Virus record (IMG/VR): IMGVR_UViG_3300040808_000116
Coordinates: 1 to 45,371 of that record
From: a virus
Length of the DNA stretch: 45,371 nucleotides
Reading direction: 5' to 3' (one strand)
Of the stretch, positions 8,414 to 17,454 are shown in pieces (position 1 is the first letter of the stretch; every line of letters begins with the position of its first letter). Under the pieces are notes generated by a model, which ran no database searches, had not been told where the DNA came from, and worked only from the letters and a program-made list of their open reading frames with translations. A program made the translations under genes and the position numbers.

Positions 8414-10356
8414 TACGCAGCCGTTAAGTCAACTACTTCGCAAACGCCAGCAGTACATGCTAATTCACGTCCACCTGATGTAGTGTCTTCCTTTTCAAAC
8501 TCCTGCAGTTGTGACCAGTCTACCTTCTTTGGCATCTTTGTCAAGAACTCTTTGTATTGTTCTGCATCAATGTCCTGATAAGGTGCTTGCTGATATGTAT
8601 GCTCACTGAAGGGCAGGAAACTAATGCCCGATACTTCATCGAAGTGTTCATACACCCATGAACCTACGTCCATCCATTCGTGTTCCTTCACGGAGATAGT
8701 GACACTAGGCTTGTGTTCACACCAGTAACGCTGATACATAAGCCACAACTCAAGTTGCTCAATGGCAGTCATGTCTGTCCGTGTAACTGCACGAGCAGGT
8801 GACTTCATTGGGAAACTAAACACTGTTGTGCTGTCAGGTTTCATTACATCAGGCTCTGCAGGAATACCCTGTGACATAAGAAACTGTGTCAGTGGGTCTT
8901 TGTTATCGCCACGAACAGTACGAATGTAGTAAGGGTTGTGTCGTGCGTGGATACCTGATGCCGCATCAGTCAACTGTGAGACAGTACCGCTTGGCTTGAC
9001 GCAGGTAACAGCAGCAGACTGTGGAATACCAATCATCTTGGCATATGCTTTGTTAGTCTCAACTGCTACATCACGGAGATTCTCAAGCACTTGTCCAATG
9101 TTCATGCCTAGTTTAGCACTGCGACCTGACGTGATCTCATTGTCCATGATACCTGTCAGTGAAACACCCAGCAGACGCTCTTCTTCTGTGTTATTCTTCC
9201 AAACCTTACGCAGATACTTGAAGTCTGTCAGTGTGGCTTGCAGTGTGCCAAGGATAGTGGCAAGGCGAACCTTCTCCTTCAGTGTTTCCACTGTATCGGA
9301 TGCACGGACAACTACCTCTGACAGATTACAGAACTGATATGGACGCAGGATAATCTCGCTACATGGATTGCATCCAAAATCATGGTCAATATCACGCCGA
9401 CCATTCTTCGATGCTTGCATTTTTGCGGATTGCCTGTTAAATATGCCACGTTCCCCTGACTTTGATTCGTACAGAGACAGCCATTCACGCATGAATGTAC
9501 CCATCTGTGGTTTCTCTTTATAGGCAACGCTGTTGTTTGCAAGCGCACGTTGCCCTTCATGTTCCCACCACTGACCTGCCTTTGCGTGACGCATCTGGTC
9601 ATCATTCAAGTTAGACAGGCTGATGAGTGCGCTTCGTCTGACCCCACCAACGACAACAACCTCACCAATCTTACACATGATGTCGTGACATTCGATTGGA
9701 TACAGCCTACGGCCTGCTGCACCCTTGAACTTCTCAATGCAGAAGTTAAACAGTTCGACAAGCGGCTGTGGACCAGAGGCACGACCACCGAATGTCTTGA
9801 GACGTGCGCCAGCAGGACGAACCTCACTTACATCCCATTGTGGAATCTGTCCAGCATACAGCATAGCAATCAACTCACGCAGTGCCTTTGCCCATCCGGG
9901 GCGACTGTCGCCTACCTTGATTACTGTATCGCTTGCCTCAAAGTGTTCATTCACGATGGGCAGTTTGTCCACTGCGTTACGCTCAACAGAGAAGCCTACA
10001 CCAGTGCCACACATAAGAATGTACATAGTCTCATCGAAAGCACGTGGACTGTCTACTGGAACATAGGAACAGTTGTAGCCACCAACATGGCAACGATCAA
10101 GCGCAGGACCAGCAGTCATCAATGCACGCATACTTGGCATTACTTGCTGCGTAAGTACGGCTTCTTCCAATTCACTTCTCAATGAATCAGAAAGCTGATA
10201 CCCATGCTTGTTAGACAAATGGCTAACCATATAATCAAAATATCTGGACACTGTTTCATTCCATGTTTCCCTTCGCTGTTCATCTTCTTTCCATCTTGCA
10301 TAACGAGATAGTGCTATAAAGTTCTGATAGTCTGTAGGTAAATAATTGTTTATCAT
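8413..10356 (-). CDS. nrdJ: adenosylcobalamin-dependent ribonucleoside-triphosphate reductase (class II), 647 aa
   Basis: The enzyme makes deoxyribonucleotides using coenzyme B12, needing neither oxygen nor a separate radical subunit. Visible features are the substrate-site region (CHVGGYNCSYVPVDSP), MCGTGVGFSVERN, GGVRRSALISLSNL, the NPCSEI catalytic segment, and a C-terminal CTAGVC pair with the CX4C spacing of the monomeric Lactobacillus leichmannii type. The ATG at 10354-10356 follows AGGAG by eight bases; a GTG nine bases further upstream overlaps the Shine-Dalgarno. B12-dependent reductases are common in marine phages and supply dNTPs for the replisome encoded upstream. Confidence 0.93.
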   Translation of the reverse strand: MINNYLPTDYQNFIALSRYARWKEDEQRRETWNETVSRYFDYMVSHLSNKHGYQLSDSLRSELEEAVLTQQVMPSMRALMTAGPALDRCHVGGYNCSYVPVDSPRAFDETMYILMCGTGVGFSVERNAVDKLPIVNEHFEASDTVIKVGDSRPGWAKALRELIAMLYAGQIPQWDVSEVRPAGARLKTFGGRASGPQPLVELFNFCIEKFKGAAGRRLYPIECHDIMCKIGEVVVVGGVRRSALISLSNLNDDQMRHAKAGQWWEHEGQRALANNSVAYKEKPQMGTFMREWLSLYESKSGERGIFNRQSAKMQASKNGRRDIDHDFGCNPCSEIILRPYQFCNLSEVVVRASDTVETLKEKVRLATILGTLQATLTDFKYLRKVWKNNTEEERLLGVSLTGIMDNEITSGRSAKLGMNIGQVLENLRDVAVETNKAYAKMIGIPQSAAVTCVKPSGTVSQLTDAASGIHARHNPYYIRTVRGDNKDPLTQFLMSQGIPAEPDVMKPDSTTVFSFPMKSPARAVTRTDMTAIEQLELWLMYQRYWCEHKPSVTISVKEHEWMDVGSWVYEHFDEVSGISFLPFSEHTYQQAPYQDIDAEQYKEFLTKMPKKVDWSQLQEFEKEDTTSGGRELACTAGVCEVVDLTAA

Positions 10357-10361
10357 ATTTG

Positions 10362-10520
10362 TCACTCCTGTATTGTTTTCATATGTTTTATTTCAGCACC
10401 CTCTACATCGTAGAAATATTCTCGAATGCCATCTTCTAATTCCTCACCAACATTTTCATCGGCTGGTACTGGATACTCCTCTGGATCAATGTCAATAGTC
10501 ATGAATATTTTAACTCTCAT
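10362..10520 (-). CDS. small conserved acidic phage protein, 52 aa
   Basis: ATG 10518-10520 overlaps the stop of the DUF3310 gene and follows AGGTAAGGA. The protein begins MRVKIFMTIDIDPEEYPVPADENV and ends YFYDVEGAEIKHMKTIQE, a pattern I recall from small conserved proteins of cyanophages and other marine podoviruses. The predicted fold is a beta strand followed by a helix and a second strand. Its stop lies just before the reductase start and probably couples the two. Function unknown. Confidence 0.8.
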   Translation of the reverse strand: MRVKIFMTIDIDPEEYPVPADENVGEELEDGIREYFYDVEGAEIKHMKTIQE

Positions 10521-10833
10521 TCCTTACCTCTATTAGTTTATCCAGATACCACCTTGCTTTATTCAAGTCTTCATTGCCGTTTTTATAACGATAACGCCAA
10601 AGATATTTCATAATATTACCTTGAAGATAATATTCAAATCCCTCACCAGTTGCTGCATGAATTGCTTCGATACATTCAATGCCCTGTTGATTGTAATGGG
10701 GTGGGTGATTAACCATGTCAGATTGAAGAGACGCTTGTTCTTCTTTTTCCCACTCAACATCTTTCCATTGAGATTTCATCTCAAGTTCTTTCAATTTACG
10801 TTTCATGTAATCCTCATATCTTTCATGTGTCAT
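10510..10833 (-). CDS. DUF3310-family protein, 107 aa
   Basis: The C-terminal two thirds carry the family signature VNHPPHYNQQGIECIEAI, GFEYYLQGNIMKYLWRYRYKNG and DLNKARWYLDKLI. DUF3310 proteins (also called SaV-like) are widespread in phages and have been called putative nucleotide kinases without firm proof. The first 40 residues are a charged helix. AAAGGAAACGC precedes the ATG. Placement next to ribonucleotide reductase fits a nucleotide-related role, which remains inferred. Confidence 0.88.
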   Translation of the reverse strand: MTHERYEDYMKRKLKELEMKSQWKDVEWEKEEQASLQSDMVNHPPHYNQQGIECIEAIHAATGEGFEYYLQGNIMKYLWRYRYKNGNEDLNKARWYLDKLIEVRNES

Positions 10834-11195
10834 GCGTTTCCTTTCGTCTTAAAGTCTATAGAAATAATGTTTTCATCACGAGAAACAATAGTAGGTTTCT
10901 CATCCTCATAGTCTTCTTCTAACGTAATCTCTATATCCTTGTCAACAACATTGACAACATAATCATGCACAATATCTCTGATTTTTTTGTTGTTTTCCAT
11001 AATAGGTACAGTAGATGCCATCATCTTACAGAAATGCATCATTTGAAAATAATCATCATCACTTAAATCATTTTCCGGTTGAGAGATAATAGATATGTCG
11101 ATTTCTCCATTCCATGATCCGTCATTGTTTTGATAAGGACGTATGCGTATTACAAAATCATCTTTATCAATCATAGCCAAGTCTTGTTGTTTCAT
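10830..11195 (-). CDS. conserved hypothetical protein, 121 aa
   Basis: Strong ribosome binding site (AAAGGAGAAAGTGAC) before the ATG; the end overlaps DUF3310 by four bases. The N-terminal part alternates strands (DDFVIRIRPYQNNDGSWNGEIDISII), followed by a Met/Phe-rich helix (DYFQMMHFCKMMASTVPIME), and the C-terminal third is acidic. Similar proteins occur beside endonuclease I in marine podoviruses as I recall. No function known. Confidence 0.75.
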   Translation of the reverse strand: MKQQDLAMIDKDDFVIRIRPYQNNDGSWNGEIDISIISQPENDLSDDDYFQMMHFCKMMASTVPIMENNKKIRDIVHDYVVNVVDKDIEITLEEDYEDEKPTIVSRDENIISIDFKTKGNA

Positions 11196-11196
11196 G

Positions 11197-11661
11197 TCAC
11201 TTTCTCCTTTTTATCTTGTTACCGCTAAATGCAATAAACTTTGGATGTTTGTTTTTACCCTTTTCTTTAAGCCAGTCTTCTGGAATGATGCGATCATAAT
11301 ATCTAAATCCATATTTGATACACCATTCACCATATGAAGACTTTGCACCTTTGCGTAGTTTTCGTCTACTGTTTTCAAAAACAAAACGAATGTCAAGTTT
11401 AGGATGCTGTCGTTTTATAGCCAAATGTTTTCGTCTATCTGCAGCAGTGAACATGCCTTTTGTTTCTATAATTATACCGTTGTTTAACACAAAGTCTGGT
11501 GTATAGGTGCGGTAGGCTAGGTCTTCCCATTCAATCTTGATACACTCGTAGTCAAAATCAACATTGAGTTCTTTCAAAAAGTTTGAAAGGGATAACTCTA
11601 GCCCACTGCGATACCCATACTTACGTGCGGCACGGAATTGTTTTGCGTTAGGCAACGTCAC
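11197..11661 (-). CDS. T7-type endonuclease I (Holliday junction resolvase), 154 aa
   Basis: Junction-resolving and DNA-debranching nuclease of the T7 gp3 family. The catalytic set is readable: Glu in YRSGLE, Asp in YTPDF, and Glu and Lys in IIETKG; the conserved FVFENSRRKLRKGAKSSYGEWC and YYDRIIPEDW follow. In T7 the enzyme resolves branched DNA before packaging and degrades host DNA. Translation probably starts at GTG 11659-11661, coupled to the preceding 68-aa gene, which it overlaps by 14 bases. Length is close to T7 gp3 (149 aa). Confidence 0.93.
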   Translation of the reverse strand: MTLPNAKQFRAARKYGYRSGLELSLSNFLKELNVDFDYECIKIEWEDLAYRTYTPDFVLNNGIIIETKGMFTAADRRKHLAIKRQHPKLDIRFVFENSRRKLRKGAKSSYGEWCIKYGFRYYDRIIPEDWLKEKGKNKHPKFIAFSGNKIKRRK

Positions 11662-11854
11662 GCCATAACTGTAAAGGTGAACGATAACCTAGCGCACGCA
11701 GTTCTTCCCGCAAGACTTTATCTGCTTCGTTACGTGCTTCAATAGCCGCACGCAATCCAGCAGTTTTGCGCTCACGATATTCCTTACGCAAGTCAGCAAG
11801 GTGTCTCTCTGCTTCTTTAATTTGTTCTGCAAGTTCGTTAATTTCATCATTCAT
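11648..11854 (-). CDS. small coiled-coil protein, 68 aa
   Basis: ATG with AAAGGAG eight bases upstream, overlapping the end of the Cas4-like nuclease gene. The protein is almost one long charged helix (NDEINELAEQIKEAERHLADLRKEYRERK...) ending in ALGYRSPLQLWRDVA. Coiled-coil or helical hairpin assembly is likely. It sits between two nucleases and may assist one of them, but nothing in the sequence proves that. Confidence 0.72.
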   Translation of the reverse strand: MNDEINELAEQIKEAERHLADLRKEYRERKTAGLRAAIEARNEADKVLREELRALGYRSPLQLWRDVA

Positions 11855-12710
11855 TTATATACTCCTTTGCTAGTTTAATATATGCCACCATCTTTGGCTC
11901 TTTTGCCTGTGATTTAACGGCTGGCATTTCTTTCATATCAGGCCAACAATCATGTCTGTAAGAACAGAATGTGCAGTTCTTATTCAAAACAAGATTACCT
12001 GTTTCTTTACCCCTAAACTTTTCAGGCACTGGCTCAAAGCATCGTTTAAACTCGTTTACTTCAAGTGTCTGAATAGTATTTTCTACTTTATTTAATTCTT
12101 CGTCAACATCAAGACCTGTTGCTGGAACATATTTAAATTCACCAGTTGCTTTGTTGACTACCCACCAGCCACCAGCATTTTTGCCTGATGCTTTAGCGTA
12201 GCCAGCAAGTTGTGCAACATAACCAAATCCATCTGACTCTTTTAGAGTTTCAAAAGAATCAAACTTGTTATTATAAGACCAATTAGATGCGGACTTAATA
12301 TCATCAACAGAGTCATTAATAGCAATATCATATGTTCCATTAATGGATGTGCTATCCAGGTCCAGAGTGACGCTATCGGAATCTTCATACTTTACTCCTG
12401 CTTCTTTTAACAATCCTTTAAAGACAGCCTCAACGATGTCACCAATCATCATGTTCATTACGAATGTGGTAGGCAATGGTAGGGCAACTTCAGGTTTGTT
12501 TTTATCATACCATAACTGACAGGATGGTCTGCCAATATTTGACATGCGTAACCTAAAGTCGCCCCGGCTTTTGCCACCAGCAAACTGGCGGGTAAGAGCC
12601 TCTGTTACGTCTGCAGCAACTTGTTTAATTGTTGTTTCAGCCATAGTGGTTTTACCGCTTACTGCATCTTCCATGTATTGATGCAAAGCCAGTTCTGCTG
12701 GATGGTTCAT
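11847..12710 (-). CDS. Cas4/RecB-like PD-(D/E)XK exonuclease with Fe-S cysteines, 287 aa
   Basis: The core NGTYDIAI...VDDIKSAS gives the acidic residue and DxK of a PD-(D/E)XK nuclease. One cysteine near residue 70 (SCQLWY) and a C-terminal triplet (NCTFCSYRHDC) match the four-cysteine iron-sulphur arrangement of Cas4/AddB-type nucleases. GG-WWVVNKATGEF provides the QxxxY-like region. It starts at TAATG after the SSB-like gene. Inferred job: 5'-3' or 3'-5' DNA resection in phage recombination, or host DNA breakdown. No CRISPR array is nearby, so it is not a CRISPR gene. Confidence 0.85.
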   Translation of the reverse strand: MNHPAELALHQYMEDAVSGKTTMAETTIKQVAADVTEALTRQFAGGKSRGDFRLRMSNIGRPSCQLWYDKNKPEVALPLPTTFVMNMMIGDIVEAVFKGLLKEAGVKYEDSDSVTLDLDSTSINGTYDIAINDSVDDIKSASNWSYNNKFDSFETLKESDGFGYVAQLAGYAKASGKNAGGWWVVNKATGEFKYVPATGLDVDEELNKVENTIQTLEVNEFKRCFEPVPEKFRGKETGNLVLNKNCTFCSYRHDCWPDMKEMPAVKSQAKEPKMVAYIKLAKEYINE

Positions 12711-13606
12711 TATGCTACCTCTTCATCTACATCAATGTCTACAAATCCATCAACGACATCGACATCTTCATCACTCATTTCATCCTTTGCTTTCTCTGCC
12801 CACGTGTTGATGATGTAAGTATTGTAGTTATCTACCCACGCCATAAAGTCAGCAAACATTGTCTGTTCTCCATCAGAAAGAGACAGTGTGTTTGTTACGT
12901 CCAGAGATACCACAGGAAGATAGAAACTGCTTCCGTTTGGAAGTTTTCTTTCTTCTGTGTTAGCAGTAATCAGATGCTGAACAGGCAACCGTTTTAGTTT
13001 GGCAAGTTTAGTAAAACTTTCACCTACCAACTTGAAAGCGTCACGATTGTCAATCTCCCAAATAAATGGTGTCTCTTCAATTGTGACTGGATTCCCCGAT
13101 TCATCAACAGGGTCTTTCATTTCAACAGTTCCAAAGACCACGCGAACACGTTTGATCTGTTTAATCAACTCCTGCATTTTTTCAGGAAGTGCTTTGAAGT
13201 CTTTGATGTAGCCTGCTGGCTTACCGCAGTTAAACCCACCCTCATTGTCTTTCAAGTCGATGTTCAGATTATCTGCCATAATCGTCTTGATGTATTTATT
13301 GGGTGACTTATCACTGCCCTTTACAAAACGCTTATACATGAAGCGTTGCAGGTAAGGCCTAATGATTACAGAGCCAGCATAATAGTTTGGTCCATCAGGG
13401 ATGTCCAAACGGTATGTGCCACCACCGACTACTTCCATGTTAACTTTCTTACCGTTCATTTCGGTAATTCCCATGATTGGTGAGTGGCTAATGCGAAGCC
13501 GTGCCAAAGAACTAGACTTTGAGTTTGATTCGGCTTCGTTTGCGATACCCATAGCCTTTGCCATCATAGCGTAGTTATTGGTATCAATAGTTGTAAGTTG
13601 TGTCAT
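12710..13606 (-). CDS. probable single-stranded DNA-binding protein, 298 aa
   Basis: No clear fold signature is visible, but the last 25 residues are strongly acidic (DEDVDVVDGFVDIDVDEEVA), like the interaction tail of SSB and T7 gp2.5. The body is beta-rich (GGGTYRLDIPDGPNYYAGSVIIRPYLQRFMYKRF) with many aromatics. Placed between DNA polymerase and a recombination nuclease, it is best read as the replisome SSB; this is inference. ATG 13604-13606 has AAAGGAG eight bases upstream; a start 27 bases earlier lacks one. Confidence 0.6.
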   Translation of the reverse strand: MTQLTTIDTNNYAMMAKAMGIANEAESNSKSSSLARLRISHSPIMGITEMNGKKVNMEVVGGGTYRLDIPDGPNYYAGSVIIRPYLQRFMYKRFVKGSDKSPNKYIKTIMADNLNIDLKDNEGGFNCGKPAGYIKDFKALPEKMQELIKQIKRVRVVFGTVEMKDPVDESGNPVTIEETPFIWEIDNRDAFKLVGESFTKLAKLKRLPVQHLITANTEERKLPNGSSFYLPVVSLDVTNTLSLSDGEQTMFADFMAWVDNYNTYIINTWAEKAKDEMSDEDVDVVDGFVDIDVDEEVA

Positions 13607-13650
13607 ATCATTTACTCCTTTCTCTTTATGCAAAAAGTTCCATAGTTATA

Positions 13651-15693
13651 TCAGGATACATCTTTGGTGTCAAGCCAGTTTTCTCCTATTTTTGATTCTA
13701 GTAATAGCGGAACATTAAATGTTATACCCCACCTTAAAGTAATCAAGTTTGGTAAGTCTGTATTTGTTTGATTTATAAGACTTATTACTTGTTGTTCTTC
13801 ATCTGGATGAACATCAATTACAATGCTATCGTGAACAGTATTTACCACACAAGATTGCATTCCGTCAAGTAGTTTTTCTATATGTAGCAAAGCCACTGGA
13901 ACTATGTCTGCAGTTGCAAATGATTGCACTGGATAGTTCTTAATTTGTGTAAAGTTTGTAACTCTACCATTTGACTTTCTTACTACATTTGGAAATGCAA
14001 ATTCCCGGCCACTAGGAGTGCGTATTTTCTGTGTTTCTATAGCCTCTTTAGCCAATCGGGAATGCCAATCTGCGACACCTTTATACTTCTCGTTGAAGTG
14101 TGTGTAGTATTCTGCTTCCGCTGGTGTTCTTCCAAAGCCTGTCGCTCCATACAACGGCGCGAATGTGTGCGCTTTCGCAGTCTGGCGATCCGTAGGTTGA
14201 CCAGCGGTAGTAATAACTTCAGCGGTGTAACTGTGTACATCAAATCCAGTAGATACTTCTTCAATTGCAACTCCATCCTGTGATAAAAATGCGGCAGTGC
14301 GAAACTCTAGTTGTGCCATATCAGCCTCAAGAATCTTACCACCTTCAAATCGTGACACAAATACTTTCTTTACAGGAAACGTGCCGCCACGAGGCATGTT
14401 CTGCATATTAGGGTCTGCTCCGCTAAAGCGGCCTGTTGCTGTGCGATGTTGTAACAGTCGAACATGTAACTTACCATCAACCTTTGTGTGTAGTTTAATA
14501 CCTTCCACGAAAGAAGACAAGTAGGTATCAACAGCAGACAGTCTACGAACCTTTGACAAAAAGTCTACTGCATCGTGCATACCTTTTGCTCGTGCAGCAC
14601 CCTCAAGTATTTCAAGGTTCTGCTTACTGGTTGTGAATCCACCTGCACTTGCCCACTTTGCTGATGGTGGCTTAAAACCAATGCCAGCATTCTCTGTAGT
14701 AGACTTGAATGTAAATCCGCTTGTGTCACATGAAGGACACTTATTAGGCTTTGCAAATGGTGTTCCATCCTTTTTGGTCTTGCGTATGTATCCAGTTCCT
14801 TTGCACTGATTACATTGTTCAGCAATAGTCTTCTTCAATCGTTCTGTGCCACCACTAATCATGCTACGAAAGTCTGCATCATCCATGTAAGGATCAATTG
14901 CAGTTGCCCAATAAATCTTGTCCAGGACCTTGCGTCCATAGATAACCCAAGACAGTTGCTCTGGACTATTGAGATTGATAGGTGTGTCACCCATGAGTTT
15001 ACGAACATGCTCATGCAAATCTTTTTCTAACTGTTTGCGTTCTTGCTCAAATTCGTTTTTAACTTCTTCTAGTTTATCATTGTCTACCTTAAATCCACGC
15101 TGGTATATGCGAGCAAGGCATACTGCCACCTGATTAGTTAGGTCAACTGTAGGCATAAGTCCAGCATCTGCTGATGTATTCAAGCGATACATCAACTTAT
15201 CAGACAATTGCTGCGTAGCATGTAAGTCGGCAGATAGGTAATCAGACAACTCATCGTGTGGAATGTCACGAGTAGTATACCCCTTCTTAAAGTATTCTTT
15301 TAGAGTATCCTGCTTCTTGGTGTCCAACTCATAGCGTTCAGCACAAGCCTCAAGCGACAATGGTTCTTTTTGTCCACGCTGTAACACATACTCTGCAAGC
15401 ATTGTGTCAAAGACAGGACCGTCATACTTAAAGCCTGACTCCCATAACCACAGCAAGTCGTGTGAGGCATTGTGGCAAATGAGAACAGTAGAGGCATCTA
15501 GAAATTCCTGCACCAATACGTGTCCATACTCGTCTGCCTCAACATCATTGTGGTCAAAGGTAACAATGCGTTCAACACCTTGGTCTGTAAGCATACCCAC
15601 CATAACCAGTGTATTCTCTGGCTCAAATGGATCAAGATGCATTTTACCACCTCTATGTGTTACCGTATTCTCTACATCAAGTGTTAGTTTCAT
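13651..15693 (-). CDS. family A DNA polymerase with DnaJ-like zinc-finger insert, 680 aa
   Basis: Replicative polymerase. The N-terminal 3'-5' exonuclease has DVE near residue 6 (Exo I), LICHNASHDLLWL (Exo II) and YLSADLHATQQL (Exo III). In the middle, around residues 292-330, CNQCKGTGY and CPSCDTSGF form a DnaJ-type zinc finger. The polymerase domain follows: motif A (LEADMAQLEFR), motif B (RQTAKAHTFAPLYGATGFG) and motif C (NTVHDSIVID, with Ser in place of the usual Glu). From memory, the DnaJ-like centre is the hallmark of HMO-2011-type phages. ATG 15691-15693 follows AGGA; a TTG six bases earlier is also possible. Confidence 0.96.
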   Translation of the reverse strand: MKLTLDVENTVTHRGGKMHLDPFEPENTLVMVGMLTDQGVERIVTFDHNDVEADEYGHVLVQEFLDASTVLICHNASHDLLWLWESGFKYDGPVFDTMLAEYVLQRGQKEPLSLEACAERYELDTKKQDTLKEYFKKGYTTRDIPHDELSDYLSADLHATQQLSDKLMYRLNTSADAGLMPTVDLTNQVAVCLARIYQRGFKVDNDKLEEVKNEFEQERKQLEKDLHEHVRKLMGDTPINLNSPEQLSWVIYGRKVLDKIYWATAIDPYMDDADFRSMISGGTERLKKTIAEQCNQCKGTGYIRKTKKDGTPFAKPNKCPSCDTSGFTFKSTTENAGIGFKPPSAKWASAGGFTTSKQNLEILEGAARAKGMHDAVDFLSKVRRLSAVDTYLSSFVEGIKLHTKVDGKLHVRLLQHRTATGRFSGADPNMQNMPRGGTFPVKKVFVSRFEGGKILEADMAQLEFRTAAFLSQDGVAIEEVSTGFDVHSYTAEVITTAGQPTDRQTAKAHTFAPLYGATGFGRTPAEAEYYTHFNEKYKGVADWHSRLAKEAIETQKIRTPSGREFAFPNVVRKSNGRVTNFTQIKNYPVQSFATADIVPVALLHIEKLLDGMQSCVVNTVHDSIVIDVHPDEEQQVISLINQTNTDLPNLITLRWGITFNVPLLLESKIGENWLDTKDVS

Positions 15694-15701
15694 TTTCAAT
15701 C

Positions 15702-16232
15702 CTACACAAAGTTTTCGCTGGTGTAATACTTGTGCTTTTTGTTTGTTCCTCTTGCGCTGTTACGAACATTACTCAAGTTCTCTGACACAGACACCCAACG
15801 AAGATTATCTACACAGTAATCAAGTTTATCTTCATTGATATGATCTACATTATATCTATCTACTGGTGTTGCATTACCTACAAACGCCATAGCAAAAATG
15901 CGGTGGCAATAGATTGCCTTACTAAACCGTCCATTGTTTAGTCCATACGCTGGATATACAGCACGACTGAATGTCGGTTGCAGTATTTTACCTGTCTTGA
16001 CATTCATTAAGAATGGAAAGTCTGACCTGCCCTCATACATAGGCAGCGGATGCATACCACCTGTGCGATATACACGATACTTACCCTCTGGCATAGAGGC
16101 AAGGAAAGCGGAAGATGCTGTAAGGTCTTGCCTACGCCGCCCCTTGTCTCCAAAATAAATTGGAACATCTTTCAAATCTACATATTCAATATCTGAATCC
16201 ATAATCTTCTCAAACATATCTAATTGCATCAT
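15702..16232 (-). CDS. HNH endonuclease, homing-type, 176 aa
   Basis: The C-terminal part reads YCHRIFAMAFVG...YNVDHINEDKLDYCVDNLRWVSVSENLSN, a complete HNH core (H...DH...N...N) as in free-standing homing endonucleases. The N-terminal 90 residues include YRVYRTGGMHPLPMYEGRSDFPFLMNVKTGKIL, likely DNA-target or NUMOD-like. It sits between helicase and polymerase, overlapping the helicase stop by four bases. It may cut relatives lacking the gene, or take part in genome metabolism; its specificity is unknown. Confidence 0.88.
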   Translation of the reverse strand: MMQLDMFEKIMDSDIEYVDLKDVPIYFGDKGRRRQDLTASSAFLASMPEGKYRVYRTGGMHPLPMYEGRSDFPFLMNVKTGKILQPTFSRAVYPAYGLNNGRFSKAIYCHRIFAMAFVGNATPVDRYNVDHINEDKLDYCVDNLRWVSVSENLSNVRNSARGTNKKHKYYTSENFV

Positions 16233-17452
16233 ACTTCATACCTCGCTGTTCTATATTCAAGGTTACAATGCACCACGCCATGCCACCCTGATAATTTGTT
16301 CTTGACTACATTAAGATGGCGTTGCGTGTCTTCTTCTTCCTGTCCATCTACCACTGGATTCTTTGCAATCAGAACCATCAAATCTGCTTCTGCTGCCTTA
16401 CCAGTTCTTGAGCCTTCCATCATACTTTGGTTCAGTAGAACCTTGCCTTCTGCATCTGCACTTAACTGCGACATGTAGAAGACAGCACATTCATGTTGCT
16501 TGGCAATCTGTCGAGCATGAATAGCGTTAGCCTTCAATGCTTCATCTTGTCGAGCGAATCCACCTGTTTTAGCAAATTTATCACCCATGTCAAGCACAAT
16601 AACGTCTGGTTTGTAAGTTTTACATATTGATTCTACCCAATTCATATCACGACCTGTGGCATCCTTAATCTTAATCCTCTCTTTTACAGGTGCATACAGG
16701 TCACGAGCCTTCGCAGGATTTTCTTTAATCTGTTTCATTGTCATGCCTGTTGCAGCGGTAAGGTATCGTGCGCCTACACGATGATATCCCTCTTCGTTAC
16801 ACAAGATAATACAGTTAGCACCTTGATGTGCAAAGCCACCCGGAGATGCAATCAGACTAGCGTGAAACGATGTCTTGCCAGTGTTAGGTCTTGCGCCAAT
16901 CTCAATCAAGTGACCAGCGTTAACACCCTCGACCTTGCGAGTGAGGCTGGCAATGTTGAATGTCCAGCGTGCTTCTAGGTCATTGCGTGATAGTAGTGTG
17001 TCGATTTCTATGTCATCCCACTCTACATTGAGGTTTGGCGTAAAGTCATCACCATACTGCTCCATGAGTGTGCGCAGTTTTTCTAGACTACTTGATGTGC
17101 CATTAACCATATCAAACCCAATGTTGGCTACATCTTCACCCACGACTTGCTGAAACAGTTTGGACAACACTTCTTGTGCCACGTCACTACCCATGGGCTG
17201 TTCCTTCTTAATCTGATTGAACAGACTAGAGTAGGCTTGCTTCTGTGCAGTGGTCAGTGTTGGATTGTTTGACATGAACAGTGCTTCAATCTCATCTGGA
17301 GATACAGTGCGATCATAGCGTTCCATTGCAGTGTCAATAGAATGCTTAATCTTGCGCACATCACTGCTAAACAAACGGTCAGGACATCTTGCGCCACGAT
17401 GGTCATCGTAGAACCCCTTGTCCATCAAACTTCTTATAAGCGATAATTCCAT
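16229..17452 (-). CDS. DnaB-like replicative DNA helicase, 407 aa
   Basis: RecA-fold hexameric helicase of the DnaB/T7 gp4 helicase class. Walker A is GARPNTGKTS (around residue 183) and Walker B is DVIVLDMGDKF. Later motifs include HARQIAKQHECAVFYMSQLSADAEGK and SRTGKAAEADLMVLIAKNP. The N-terminal 150 residues are helical and are probably the primase-interaction domain. A strong ribosome binding site (AAAGGAGAGTAACT) precedes the ATG. The separate primase gene ends two bases upstream, so helicase and primase are two proteins here, unlike T7 gp4. Confidence 0.94.
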   Translation of the reverse strand: MELSLIRSLMDKGFYDDHRGARCPDRLFSSDVRKIKHSIDTAMERYDRTVSPDEIEALFMSNNPTLTTAQKQAYSSLFNQIKKEQPMGSDVAQEVLSKLFQQVVGEDVANIGFDMVNGTSSSLEKLRTLMEQYGDDFTPNLNVEWDDIEIDTLLSRNDLEARWTFNIASLTRKVEGVNAGHLIEIGARPNTGKTSFHASLIASPGGFAHQGANCIILCNEEGYHRVGARYLTAATGMTMKQIKENPAKARDLYAPVKERIKIKDATGRDMNWVESICKTYKPDVIVLDMGDKFAKTGGFARQDEALKANAIHARQIAKQHECAVFYMSQLSADAEGKVLLNQSMMEGSRTGKAAEADLMVLIAKNPVVDGQEEEDTQRHLNVVKNKLSGWHGVVHCNLEYRTARYEV

Positions 17453-17454
17453 AG

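Noticed and set aside
9550-10185. Long + strand ORF of 211 codons
   Set aside because: It is antisense to the ribonucleotide reductase gene, lacks a ribosome binding site, and its protein has no sensible pattern; it is a shadow frame.
11847-12710. Cas4 as part of a CRISPR system
   Set aside because: The nuclease is embedded in the phage replication operon, with no cas1, cas2 or array nearby; it is a phage recombination nuclease.
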